From: Paracoccus isoporae
GTDB lineage: Bacteria > Pseudomonadota > Alphaproteobacteria > Rhodobacterales > Rhodobacteraceae
Length of the DNA stretch: 64,000 nt
Assembly (NCBI RefSeq): GCF_900101865.1
Contig: NZ_FNAH01000010.1
Coordinates: 48,214-112,213 of the forward strand
Direction of reading: 5' to 3'
Each line of letters opens with the position of its first letter. Position 1 is the first letter of the stretch. Shown here in pieces: positions 8,178-17,248 of this stretch. A model generated the notes under the pieces. That model did no database searches, was not told the DNA's origin, and worked only from the letters and a program-made list of their open reading frames with translations. A program made the translations under genes and the position numbers.

Positions 8178-10609
8178 CGCTGAACCCCGGCGACGCGCTG
8201 CGCTACTGGCAGGTCTCGGCCATCACCGAGGCGCGGTTCGATCTGCCCGATGCGCCGCTCGAGGGCGAGATGGATCCGTTCTTCTTCCTAACCAAGGACC
8301 GCAACTTCATCCCGCATGAATATCCCTGCCGGACGGAATTCGCCGCCCGCCATCGCGCGACGCGGCCCGATGTCCGGGGCGCGCCGGACTGGGCGGCGAA
8401 TGTGCTGCCCTTCGGACAGGACATGCTGGATCTGTCGGGGTTCTGGTTCCGCCCGACGCGGCTCTCTGCCTGGGCCGGAAGCTGCATCGACGCCGATGCG
8501 GCCGGACCCGCACGGCTGCGACTGACCACCTGTGGCGGTGCGGTGCTGTTCGTCAACGGCACCGAGGCGGGCTGGACCGCCCCCTATCTGCGCAACTGGA
8601 CGAGCAGCGCCGAGTTCGAGGTGGAACTGGTCCGGGGCCGCAACGAGATCACGGTATTCTTCGACGATCTGGCCGAGCGCGACACCCGTTTCCTGATCCG
8701 GCTGGACTATATTTCCGGCCCGGATGCTGCGGCCGGTCTGCCTTTCGAGGCACCCGAGACGACCGTGCGCGCCGTGGAAACCCTGCTGGAGCAGATGCAT
8801 TTCGACCGGCCCGCCTATCACGGCGGCGAGGTGGCGATCACGCTGCCCGCGAGCCTTGGCGCGGATGGCGCGGCCGATGTGGTGATCGAAGGCGATTTCA
8901 TGTCGCATGAGCGGATGGAGCGGCATTATCCGCTCGCCGCCGGTCAGACCCGCCTGGTGCTGGGACAGGCGCAGGAGTTTCCGGCCGATTTCCGCCATTT
9001 CCGCGTGACCGCCACGCGCGAAGGCTTTGCCGCGACGCGCAGCCTGGGCGTCGAAATCTCTCACCCGACCGGCCCGGCCCCCGAAACGTCGGCGGGGCGG
9101 ATTGCCGAGGCGCTCGACGCGGTCGCGGAAAAGGCCGAGCCCGACACGGTCTGCGCGCTCGCCCGGCTGGCCACCGGGCGGAGCGCGGACGATATGATCC
9201 TGCGCGCCCTGCCGGCCATCGCGGATTGCTGGGACTGCGCCGATTTCGCGCTCGTGCCGCTGCTGTGGTGCCGGATCCGCTTTGCCGACCGGCTGGCGGC
9301 GGAGACGGTGGCGCGGATCGACGACACGATCCTGGCTTACCGCTACTGGATGGACGAGCCGGGCAACGATGTGCAGTGGTATTTCAGCGAAAACCACGCG
9401 CTGCTGTTCCACACCGCCGCCTATCTGGCGGGCGATCTGCTGCCCGATGCGGTGTTCCGCCGGTCGGGCCGCGACGGGCGCGCGCAGTCGCAGGCCGGGG
9501 CGGCGCGGGTGCGGGCCTGGCTCGATCACTTCGAGGCCTGCGAGATGGCGGAGTTCAACAGCGCGCCCTATTTCCCGATAGATCTGAAAGGGTTATGCGC
9601 GCTATTTGCACTTGCCCCGGATGCCGATATCCGCGACCGGGCGGGCCGCGCCATCGCCCGGCTGGTCGAGATCGTCGCCAACAGCGCCCATCAGGGGGTG
9701 CTGACCGCCGCGCAGGGGCGCAGCTATGAGCACACGCTGCGGGCCGGGGCGACGCTGGAATTATCGGCCATCGCGCGGATGCTCTGGGGGGCGGGCAGTT
9801 TTGGCGCGCGGTTTCACTGCCTGCCGCAACTGGCGCTGTGCCTGCGCGATCACGGGCTGAAAATTCCGGATCTGAGGACCCGCGCGCTGTGGGATCGCGA
9901 TGACGGGCAGGAATGGTGCTTCACCCAGGGTGCGGGGCGTTTCGCGCATCTCTATCACTGGAAGACGCGCTGGACCGCGATGGGTTCGGCGGCAACTTAT
10001 CGTTGGTTCGACTGGGGTTATCAGGAAACCCTCATCCATGCCCGGATCGGGTCCGACCCGCAGGCGCAGATCTGGATCAATCAGCCCGGAGAGCTGATCC
10101 AGTCCGGCTATGGCCGCCCGTCCTATTGGGGCGGTTCGGCCAGCGTGCCGCGGGTCCAGCAATATCGCGGGCTGGCCGTCGTGACCTTCTCCGGCGTGCC
10201 GCCGCAGCCGGATCTGACCCATGCCTGGTTTCCGGGCTCGGTCTTCGATGCGTCGCGGGTGACGGATGCAAGCGCGATGGCCGTGCTGGACGGGGCGGGG
10301 CTGATGCTGGCCGCCTCCGGGCCTCTGTCGCAGGTGACGCAGGGGCCGAGCGCCGGAAACGAGCTGCGGCTGGCCGGGCGCGAGGGAACCTGGCTGCTGC
10401 GCGTCGTTGACGGGATCGGCGATCTCGACCAGCTTGAGGCGAAATTCGGCGCTCTGTCATTGATTGCCGGGCCGGATGGCAGCATTGTCGTCATGGACCC
10501 GGATTACGGTCGTGTGAGCTTTCATCCTGACGGCGTCGTGGAGGCCGAGGGACGCAGGCTCGACCCGGCGGAGTGGACCCTGACGGGGCGACGCCAGCAC
10601 GTGATCTAG
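8174..10609 (+). CDS. Unrecognised 811-residue protein of the uronide operon, possible polysaccharide lyase or glycosidase
   Basis: I do not recognise a named family. No signal peptide is visible, so it should be cytoplasmic. Three regions can be read. Residues about 85-185 are beta-rich with a motif like jelly-roll sugar-binding domains of glycosidases (LTTCGGAVLFVNGTEAGW, then RNWTSS). Residues about 310-620 are helical with repeated aromatic and His-rich segments: WYFSENHALLFH at 402-413, EFNSAPYFPIDLKG at 460-473 and GRSYEHTLRAG at 515-525. Residues about 630-811 are again beta-rich. This toroid-plus-beta-sandwich order is typical of several polysaccharide lyase and hydrolase families, where Asn, His and Tyr in such motifs are catalytic. 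It overlaps kduI by 4 bases and precedes the importer genes, so it probably processes the imported oligouronide. The function is inference. Confidence 0.6.
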   Translation: MTLNPGDALRYWQVSAITEARFDLPDAPLEGEMDPFFFLTKDRNFIPHEYPCRTEFAARHRATRPDVRGAPDWAANVLPFGQDMLDLSGFWFRPTRLSAWAGSCIDADAAGPARLRLTTCGGAVLFVNGTEAGWTAPYLRNWTSSAEFEVELVRGRNEITVFFDDLAERDTRFLIRLDYISGPDAAAGLPFEAPETTVRAVETLLEQMHFDRPAYHGGEVAITLPASLGADGAADVVIEGDFMSHERMERHYPLAAGQTRLVLGQAQEFPADFRHFRVTATREGFAATRSLGVEISHPTGPAPETSAGRIAEALDAVAEKAEPDTVCALARLATGRSADDMILRALPAIADCWDCADFALVPLLWCRIRFADRLAAETVARIDDTILAYRYWMDEPGNDVQWYFSENHALLFHTAAYLAGDLLPDAVFRRSGRDGRAQSQAGAARVRAWLDHFEACEMAEFNSAPYFPIDLKGLCALFALAPDADIRDRAGRAIARLVEIVANSAHQGVLTAAQGRSYEHTLRAGATLELSAIARMLWGAGSFGARFHCLPQLALCLRDHGLKIPDLRTRALWDRDDGQEWCFTQGAGRFAHLYHWKTRWTAMGSAATYRWFDWGYQETLIHARIGSDPQAQIWINQPGELIQSGYGRPSYWGGSASVPRVQQYRGLAVVTFSGVPPQPDLTHAWFPGSVFDASRVTDASAMAVLDGAGLMLAASGPLSQVTQGPSAGNELRLAGREGTWLLRVVDGIGDLDQLEAKFGALSLIAGPDGSIVVMDPDYGRVSFHPDGVVEAEGRRLDPAEWTLTGRRQHVI

Positions 10610-10646
10610 CCCGAAGAGGCTGGGAATTTAGGGAGGAGACTACGAA

Positions 10647-11921
10647 ATGAACAGAACAGTGACGATGACGGTCGCCGCATCGGCCCTTGCGCTCGCGGCA
10701 TCCGCGCAGGCGGGCGAGGTCCGCATGATGTGGTATTCCGACGGGGTGGAGGGCGAGGTCATGCAGGACCTGCTGAACCGCTTCATGGAGGAGAACCCGG
10801 ACATCACCGTGACGCTGGACAATGTGGCCTATCAGGTCATCATGGAACAGCTTCCGATCCAGCTTGCCGCGGGCGAGGGGCCGGATATCGCGCGGGTGAC
10901 CAACCTGAAGGAACAGGCGGAGCACTGGCTGGACCTGACCCCCTATGTCGAAGACCCGGACTACTGGCGCGAGAATTTCGGAGATCAGTTCGACTGGATG
11001 CGGCCCGACGACAGCGACATCATCCCCGGCTTCATGACCCAGCTCACCCTGGTCGGCGGCTTTGCCAATGCGACGCTGTTCGAGCAGGCGGGCGTCGAGA
11101 TGCCGGGCGAGGGCGCGACATGGGATGACTGGGTCGCCGCCGCGACCGAGGTGCAGGAAAGCCAGCAGCTTCAGGCTGCCTTCGTGATCGACCGCTCGGG
11201 CCACCGCATCACCGGGCCGATCCTGTCCTCCGGCGCGGTGCTGAAGGGAGAGGACGGCAAGCCCGCGCCGCTGGATGATGCCGCGAAGGGCTTCATCACC
11301 AAGCTGGTGGACTGGACCGAAACCGGCCAGCATATGCGCGATGTCTGGGTCAGCGCCGCCGGCACCACCTACCGTTCCGGCGCGGATGAGTTCATCAACG
11401 CCAATATCGCCATGCTCTATTCCGGCTCGTGGCAGGTGGCGAACCTGTCCACCAAGATCGGGGACGGGTTCGACTGGGTGGCCATCGGCTCGCCCTGCGG
11501 CGATGCGGGTTGTTCGGGTCTGCCGGGCGGGGCGGCACTCGTCGCCAACAAGAACACCCAGAACCCGGAAGATGTCGGCAAGGTGATGGATTTCCTGGCC
11601 CGTCAGGACATCGTCAAGGAGTTCTCGGAACGCACGCTATTCCTGCCCGCCCATAAAGGCGTGGTCGAGGCGGGCGGGCTGGATTTCCAGACCGACGATC
11701 CGCAGGCCAAGGCGGCACTCGACAAGTTCGTCGAGGCCTCGGGCGAGATCATCCCGTCCGCGAACGAGATCCCGGCCTGGCGCTATGCCAATGCGCTTTA
11801 CGGCGGGATGGTCAACCGGATCAGCCAGGCCATGGCCGGCGAAATGTCGGTCGATGAGGCGTTCGAGCGCATCGACAGCGACGTGGCCGAGCAGGTCGCG
11901 GCGGCGGAAGCCGGCGAATGA
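10647..11921 (+). CDS. ABC transporter sugar-binding protein, family 1
   Basis: A 424-residue extracellular solute-binding protein with a clear Sec signal peptide (Met1 to about Ala22, cleavage after AQA). The mature part has the maltose/oligosaccharide-binding pattern, for example MWYSDGVEGEVMQDLLNRF near the N-terminus. A strong GGGAGGAG ribosome site lies before the ATG. It is followed with a 4-base overlap by two permeases and an ATPase, making a complete carbohydrate uptake type 1 importer. Given the GH88/105 hydrolase and KduI upstream, the cargo is most likely an unsaturated uronide oligosaccharide. Confidence 0.93.
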   Translation: MNRTVTMTVAASALALAASAQAGEVRMMWYSDGVEGEVMQDLLNRFMEENPDITVTLDNVAYQVIMEQLPIQLAAGEGPDIARVTNLKEQAEHWLDLTPYVEDPDYWRENFGDQFDWMRPDDSDIIPGFMTQLTLVGGFANATLFEQAGVEMPGEGATWDDWVAAATEVQESQQLQAAFVIDRSGHRITGPILSSGAVLKGEDGKPAPLDDAAKGFITKLVDWTETGQHMRDVWVSAAGTTYRSGADEFINANIAMLYSGSWQVANLSTKIGDGFDWVAIGSPCGDAGCSGLPGGAALVANKNTQNPEDVGKVMDFLARQDIVKEFSERTLFLPAHKGVVEAGGLDFQTDDPQAKAALDKFVEASGEIIPSANEIPAWRYANALYGGMVNRISQAMAGEMSVDEAFERIDSDVAEQVAAAEAGE

Positions 11922-12916
11922 GCAATGGCGGGGCGACGCATTACCTGACGGCGCCCCTTCGCTGGCTGGCGCGGGCGGCGGATGTGCCGCTGCGCGCCTG
12001 GCAGCGCATGACCGGGCAGGGCGGCATGATCGCCCTGTTCCTGTTGCCGAACATGGCGATCTTCTCGATCTTCGTGCTGATCCCGCTGGGGATGAACGCG
12101 CTTTATTCGACCACGGGCGGGGTGGAGTTCTTCCTGGCCGACCGCCCCTATGTCGGGGGCGAACATTACGCCCGGCTGATGGATTGCGAGAATTACCTGG
12201 AGCCGCGAAGCTGCCGCGACGACATGTTCTGGATCGCGGTGTGGAACACGGCGCGCTTCGTCATCTTCCAGGTCGGGGTGATGACGCTGGTGGCGATGAT
12301 CACCGCGCTGATCCTCAATCGCGCCATTCCAGCCAAGGCCTTCTGGCGGGCGGTGTTCTTCTTTCCGGTGCTGCTCAGCCCGGTCGTCGTGGGCCTGATC
12401 TGGCGGTGGATTTTGCAGCGCCAGGGCCTCGCCAATCTCGCCATGTTCGAGATGGGGCTGGAGCCGGTGAACTGGCTGACCGACCGGTTCTGGGCGTTTT
12501 TCGCGGCGGTGGGCGTCAGTGTCTGGGCGCATATGGGGTTCTATACGCTGATCCTGCTGGCCGGGCTTCAGGCCATTCCGCGCGACCTTTATGAGGCGGC
12601 CGAGATGGACGGCACGCCGCCCTTCCGGGTGTTCTACCGCATCACCCTGCCGCTCCTGATGCCCAACCTTCTGGTGGTGCTGGTGCTGGCGCTGATCCGC
12701 GCGGTGCAGATCTTCGATGAGGCATATGTGCTGACCGGCGGCGGGCCGGGCACATCGACGATGTTCATGACGCAATATATCTATGAAAGCGGCTTCGCGA
12801 ACCTGCTGCGCAATCCGGGGCTGGCGGCGGCGGCCTCGATCCTGATGGCGCTCGTGCTGGTGGTGCTGACGCTGTGCCAGCTCTGGCTCAGCAGGCGGGC
12901 CGGGGGGGATCGCTGA
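11918..12916 (+). CDS. ABC transporter permease, MalF/UgpA type
   Basis: A 332-residue inner-membrane permease with about six membrane spans. The cytoplasmic EAA loop is seen as YEAAEMDGTPPFRVFYRITLP, the coupling site for the ATPase. An extended periplasmic loop after the first span (about residues 65-100) contains a cysteine pair (DCENYLEPRSCRDD) that could form a disulfide. The start overlaps the binding-protein stop (ATGA). It partners with the next permease. Confidence 0.92.
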   Translation: MSNGGATHYLTAPLRWLARAADVPLRAWQRMTGQGGMIALFLLPNMAIFSIFVLIPLGMNALYSTTGGVEFFLADRPYVGGEHYARLMDCENYLEPRSCRDDMFWIAVWNTARFVIFQVGVMTLVAMITALILNRAIPAKAFWRAVFFFPVLLSPVVVGLIWRWILQRQGLANLAMFEMGLEPVNWLTDRFWAFFAAVGVSVWAHMGFYTLILLAGLQAIPRDLYEAAEMDGTPPFRVFYRITLPLLMPNLLVVLVLALIRAVQIFDEAYVLTGGGPGTSTMFMTQYIYESGFANLLRNPGLAAAASILMALVLVVLTLCQLWLSRRAGGDR

Positions 12917-13965
12917 TGCGCTGGCTTGTCGCGAAGCGCGGCCGGACCGGGGACGGGCGCGGCTGGCACTGGACCGATATCGCCACCTGGGTCTGGCTGA
13001 TCGGCGGCACGATCCTGATGTTCGGCCCGGCGGTCTGGCTGGTCCTGTCCAGCTTCAAGACCCCGGCCGCCCTGGCAGAGTTTCCGCCGACGCTGCTGCC
13101 CTTCGCCCAGCAGACCGTGGAGGTCGAGGGCGAGCAGAAGCCGCTCTATACCGTCACGCTGGCGGATGGCACGGTCAGGACCATGGCCGAGCTGCGCCGG
13201 GTGGGGATCGTGGCCCAGATGGTCGATCCCGACGATCCGGGGGCGGAGCCCGCGCGGGTCAACATCGCCGATCGCGACCCGGTGCGCGAGGTGGATTTCG
13301 CCACCGAGAACTATACCGAGCCCTTCATGCGCTTCGATTTCTTCCTGTTCCTGCGCAACTCGGTCTTTGTCACGGTGATGGCGACGATCATCACGCTTCT
13401 GACCAACTCCATGGCCGCCTTCGCGCTGTCGAAATACGAATTCCGCGGCCGCAATGCGGTGATGCTGCTGATCATCGCCACGCTGATGGTGCCCCTGTCG
13501 GTGATCCTCGTGCCGCTTTATTCGGTGGTCGCGGCGACGGGGCTGATGAACAATCTCTGGGGGGTGATCCTGCCCACCGTGGCCACGCCCACGGGGGTGT
13601 TCCTGCTGCGCCAATACATGCTGACCATACCGGACGAGCTCTTGGATGCCGCGAGGATGGATCACGCCTCCGAATGGCAGATCTACTGGCGGATCGTGCT
13701 GCCGCTGGCGGCGCCCGCGCTTGCGGTGCTGGCAATCTTCTCGGTGGTGTGGCGGTGGAACGATTTCCTGTGGCCGCTTGTCGTGCTTTCGCGCAAGGAA
13801 CTTTACACGTTGCAGATCGGGCTGAACACCTATGCCGGAGAGCTGAACGTGCAATGGCACTACATCCTTGCCATGACTGTCGTGGCGATGATCCCGGTGG
13901 TGCTGGTCTTCGTCTTCCTGCAACGATTCATCACGGCGGGCATCGCCGGAACGGGGCTGAAATAA
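12916..13965 (+). CDS. ABC transporter permease, MalG/UgpE type, with enlarged periplasmic loop
   Basis: A 349-residue permease, about 65 residues longer than usual MalG-type proteins. The extra length lies after the first membrane span, roughly residues 50-135, and is hydrophilic (LYTVTLADGTVRTMAELRRV), so it should face the periplasm where the binding protein docks. The EAA loop is DHASEWQIYWRIVLPLAAPA. The chosen ATG overlaps the previous stop by one base (TGATG). An upstream in-frame start at 12874 would lie inside the other permease and is unlikely. Confidence 0.92.
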   Translation: MRWLVAKRGRTGDGRGWHWTDIATWVWLIGGTILMFGPAVWLVLSSFKTPAALAEFPPTLLPFAQQTVEVEGEQKPLYTVTLADGTVRTMAELRRVGIVAQMVDPDDPGAEPARVNIADRDPVREVDFATENYTEPFMRFDFFLFLRNSVFVTVMATIITLLTNSMAAFALSKYEFRGRNAVMLLIIATLMVPLSVILVPLYSVVAATGLMNNLWGVILPTVATPTGVFLLRQYMLTIPDELLDAARMDHASEWQIYWRIVLPLAAPALAVLAIFSVVWRWNDFLWPLVVLSRKELYTLQIGLNTYAGELNVQWHYILAMTVVAMIPVVLVFVFLQRFITAGIAGTGLK

Positions 13966-14942
13966 TGGGCGCGATCGAGCTTGAGAACATCCACAAATCC
14001 TTCGGTGCGGTCGATGTCATCAAGGATGTGTCGCTGAACATCCCCGAAGGAGAGCTGACCGTGTTCGTCGGACCCTCGGGCTGCGGGAAATCCACCCTGC
14101 TGCGGCTGATCTCGGGCCTCGATCAGCCGACATCGGGGCGCATCCTGATCGACGGTCAGGATGTGACGCGGCGTTCGGCGGCGGATCGCGGGCTGGCGAT
14201 GGTGTTTCAGTCCTATGCGCTCTACCCGCATATGTCGGTGCGCCAGAACATGGCCTTCGGGCTGGAAAATACCCGGATGCCCAGGGCCGAGATCGCGAGC
14301 CGGATCGAGGAGGCGGCGCGGCTTCTGGAAATCGACCCGCTGCTGGATCGGCGGCCGGGCCAGCTTTCGGGCGGGCAGCGTCAGCGCGTGGCGATCGGGC
14401 GGGCGATCGTGCGTGAACCCACCGCGTTTCTGCTGGACGAGCCGCTGTCCAACCTGGACGCGGAACTGCGCGGCACGATGCGGGCGGAACTGGCGGCGCT
14501 GCATGGGCGGCTTGGCAAGACGATGATCTATGTGACCCATGACCAGATCGAGGCGATGACGCTGGCCGACCGCATCGTGGTGCTGCGCGGCGGCGTGGTC
14601 GAGCAGGTGGACACGCCGCTGAACCTGTTCAACGCGCCCGCCAACCGCTTCGTGGCGGGCTTCATCGGCGCGCCGAAGATGAATTTCCTGCCGCGGCCGG
14701 ATGGCCGCACAATGGGCATCCGCCCCCAGCATCTGCGGCTGGGAGAGGGCGGGCTGCCGGTGACGGTGGACATGGCCGAGAATCTGGGCGCCGAAACCCT
14801 GATTCATGGCCGCAGCGAGGACGGCCACACCCTGCTGGCGATGGTGCCGGGTCAGGTAACGCCCGAGCGCGGCGATGTGCTGTCGCTGCAATATGACGAG
14901 GCCGACGCGCATTATTTCGGCGAGGACGGCTTGCGCCAATAG
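13965..14942 (+). CDS. ABC transporter ATPase, MalK/UgpC type
   Basis: A 325-residue ATPase energising the uronide-locus importer. It has Walker A GPSGCGKST, signature LSGGQRQR, Walker B FLLDEPLSNLD and the switch His in YVTHDQIEAM. The C-terminal regulatory domain is short compared with MalK. The ATG at 13965 overlaps the permease stop (TAATG). The open frame upstream is a shadow of the permease gene. It ends the operon that begins at 6259. Confidence 0.94.
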   Translation: MGAIELENIHKSFGAVDVIKDVSLNIPEGELTVFVGPSGCGKSTLLRLISGLDQPTSGRILIDGQDVTRRSAADRGLAMVFQSYALYPHMSVRQNMAFGLENTRMPRAEIASRIEEAARLLEIDPLLDRRPGQLSGGQRQRVAIGRAIVREPTAFLLDEPLSNLDAELRGTMRAELAALHGRLGKTMIYVTHDQIEAMTLADRIVVLRGGVVEQVDTPLNLFNAPANRFVAGFIGAPKMNFLPRPDGRTMGIRPQHLRLGEGGLPVTVDMAENLGAETLIHGRSEDGHTLLAMVPGQVTPERGDVLSLQYDEADAHYFGEDGLRQ

Positions 14943-15197
14943 TCCACAGGTTTCCTCCTTCACCCCCGGCCCGGAACAAGGGGCGCAAGCCCCGCCGGGC
15001 CAGCGGACGACCGCCCGCACGGGCGTCCGCTTCGTCGCCGGTCCGCGCGGAAAAATCGTTCGACGTGGCTGCGCGATAAAGGCGCTGAACTCGGGCGCCA
15101 GCAGCGGACACCCGCGGTCGTCCGCTGGCCCTCTGTTCGGGATACTGGGCGAGCAGGCATCCGCAACGAACTTATCGCTGCGGTTCGCTCTGTCTCC
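14943..15197. repeat. Intergenic inverted-repeat element between convergent operons
   Basis: This 255-base gap has no gene. It holds an 18-base perfect inverted repeat: GGGCCAGCGGACGACCGC at 14997-15014 and its complement at 15114-15131, about 100 bases apart. The left arm also overlaps a local hairpin with arms AGCGGACG (15002-15009) and CGTCCGCT (15024-15031), and just before it is another with arms GGCCCGG (14968-14974) and CCGGGCC (14995-15001). None is followed by a T-run. It may serve as a bidirectional transcription end or be a copy of a dispersed palindromic element. Confidence 0.6.
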
Positions 15198-16397
15198 TCA
15201 GGTCACCCGATTGGCCCGCCGGTATTCCGGATGATCCCAAAGCCGCTTGTCCATCACTTCCGCCAGAACCCCGACCGCCCGGTCGATATCATCCGCATCG
15301 AGATAGAGCGGCGTGAACCCGAACCGCATGATGTCGGGGGCGCGGAAATCTCCGATCACCCCGCGCGCGATCAGCGCCTGCATGGCCGCATAGCCGTGGT
15401 CGAAGGCAAACGACACCTGGCTGCCGCGCGAGGACGGATCGCGGGGGCTGGCGAGGCGCAGATCGGGGCAGGCGGCCTCCACCCCCGCGATGAACCGCTC
15501 CGACAGCGCCACCGACGCCGCGCGCAGATCGGCCATGTCAATGCCCTCCCAGACCGACATGGCGGCTTCGAGCGCCGACATCTGCAGGACCGGCGGCGTG
15601 CCGACCCGCATCCGCTCGATCCCCGGCGCGGGGCGGTAGTCGAGATCGAAGGCGAAGGGCGCGTCATGGCCCATCCATCCGGCAAGCGCAGGCTGCGCCT
15701 CGCCCGCCAGATCGGGGCGGATATAGATGAAGGCCGGCGCGCCGGGGCCGCCGTTCAGATATTTATAGGTGCAACCGACCGCGAATTCGCAGCCCGATCC
15801 GGCCAGATCCACCGGCACCGCACCGGCGCTGTGGGCCAGATCCCAGATCATCACCGCGCCGGCGCGATGGGCGGCCTTGGTGATCCGCTCCATCTCGTGC
15901 ATCCGGCCGCTGCGGTAATCGACCTGGGTGATCATCACCGCCGCCACCTCCTCGGTGATCGCGCCCTCGACCGCCTCGGGATCGACCACGCGCAACTCAT
16001 GCCCGCGATCCAGATGCCGCAAGAGCCCGTCCGCGATATACAGATCGGTTGGGAAATTGCCGTTATCCGACAGAACGACGCGCCGGTCCGGCCGCATGGC
16101 GAGCGCGGCTGACAGCGCCTGATAGACCTTGATCGACAGCGTGTCGCCCATCATCACCGAACCGGGCGGCGCGCCGATCAGCCGGGCCACCAGATCGCCG
16201 ACCCGGCCCGGCTGGCCCATCCAGTCATCCTCGTTCCAGCCCTTGATGAGATGCCCTCCCCACTGGGCGGTAACCACTTCGGCCAGATGCGCAGGTACGG
16301 CGCGGGGCAACGGCCCCAGCGAATTGCCATCCAGATAGATCACCCCCTCGGGCAGATCGAACAGATCCTTGCGGGGCAGGGTCGCATTCGCGCTCAT
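15198..16397 (-). CDS. kynU: Kynureninase
   Basis: A 399-residue PLP enzyme cleaving kynurenine to anthranilate and alanine. The N-terminus has the family motif [11 protein letters not shown] at 21-31, and the PLP lysine is Lys212 in [12 protein letters not shown]. The WDLAHSAGA segment at 185-193 carries residues that hold the cofactor. It overlaps the dioxygenase gene by 4 bases and is the last gene of a minus-strand operon starting with the CoA ligase at 23436. Length and motifs are normal. Confidence 0.96.
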   Translation of the reverse strand: MSANATLPRKDLFDLPEGVIYLDGNSLGPLPRAVPAHLAEVVTAQWGGHLIKGWNEDDWMGQPGRVGDLVARLIGAPPGSVMMGDTLSIKVYQALSAALAMRPDRRVVLSDNGNFPTDLYIADGLLRHLDRGHELRVVDPEAVEGAITEEVAAVMITQVDYRSGRMHEMERITKAAHRAGAVMIWDLAHSAGAVPVDLAGSGCEFAVGCTYKYLNGGPGAPAFIYIRPDLAGEAQPALAGWMGHDAPFAFDLDYRPAPGIERMRVGTPPVLQMSALEAAMSVWEGIDMADLRAASVALSERFIAGVEAACPDLRLASPRDPSSRGSQVSFAFDHGYAAMQALIARGVIGDFRAPDIMRFGFTPLYLDADDIDRAVGVLAEVMDKRLWDHPEYRRANRVT

Positions 16398-17218
16398 AAC
16401 TCACCTCTCACATCCCAAAGCTCGGGGAACAGCACCACGTCCAGCATGCGGCGCAGATAGGGCACGCCGCTCGTGCCGCCAGTGCCGCGCTTGAAGCCGA
16501 TGATGCGTTCGACCGTGGTGACGTGGTTGAAGCGCCAGCGGCGGAAATAATCCTCCAGATCGACCAGCTTCTCGGCCAGTTCGTAAAGCGTCCAGTGGCG
16601 CGACGGGTTGCGGTAGACCTCGGCCCAGGCCGCCAGCACCGCCGGGTCGCTGACATGCGGCGTCTCGGCGGGCAGATCGAACGCCATGCCGGTCTGCTCG
16701 GCCAGCCGGTCGAGCGCGACGCGGTAGAGCGACGGCGCGGCCAGCTCCGCCTCCAGCATGGCCAGCAATTCGGGGCGGTGTTCATGGACCTTCATCATCG
16801 CCCGGTTGCGATTGCCGAGGATGAATTCGATCAGCCGGTACTGATGCGACTGAAAGCCCGATGACGCGCCCAGATCGTCGCGGAGCGCGCTGTATTCGCT
16901 GGGCGTCATGGTGCGCAGCACGTCCCATGCGCCGTTCAACTGCTCGAAGATCCGCGCCACGCGGGTCAGCATCTTGAAAACCGGGTCGAACTCGCCCTGT
17001 TGCAGCGTCTCGCGCGCCGCGGACAGCTCGAACAGCGCCAGCCGCATCCACAATTCGGAGGTCTGGTGCTGGATGATGAACAGCATCTCGTCATGGGCGT
17101 CCGACAGCCGGTGCTGCGCGCCCAGGATCTGGTCGAGCGCCAGATAATCGATATAGCTCATGTCCTGGCGGAAGGACATTTTCGCCCCCTCGCCGGACGG
17201 GTCATAGGCGTCGGTCAT
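16394..17218 (-). CDS. kynA: Tryptophan 2,3-dioxygenase
   Basis: A 274-residue haem dioxygenase converting L-tryptophan to N-formylkynurenine, the first step of the kynurenine pathway. Distinctive parts are [13 protein letters not shown] with the active-site His51, [13 protein letters not shown] at 120-132 which binds the substrate carboxylate, and [22 protein letters not shown] with the haem ligand His232. A second Met (residue 14, MSFRQDMSY) could be an alternative start. It lies 30 bases after the livF-like gene and overlaps kynU, which ties the importer to tryptophan or kynurenine use. Confidence 0.96.
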   Translation of the reverse strand: MTDAYDPSGEGAKMSFRQDMSYIDYLALDQILGAQHRLSDAHDEMLFIIQHQTSELWMRLALFELSAARETLQQGEFDPVFKMLTRVARIFEQLNGAWDVLRTMTPSEYSALRDDLGASSGFQSHQYRLIEFILGNRNRAMMKVHEHRPELLAMLEAELAAPSLYRVALDRLAEQTGMAFDLPAETPHVSDPAVLAAWAEVYRNPSRHWTLYELAEKLVDLEDYFRRWRFNHVTTVERIIGFKRGTGGTSGVPYLRRMLDVVLFPELWDVRGEL

Positions 17219-17248
17219 GCTCCGCTCCCGCTTGCCGGTTCCTGCTGT

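Noticed and set aside
14968..15001. Hairpin after the ATPase gene as an intrinsic terminator
   Set aside because: The stem is strong but is not followed by a T-run in either direction, so I list it only as part of the inverted-repeat region.
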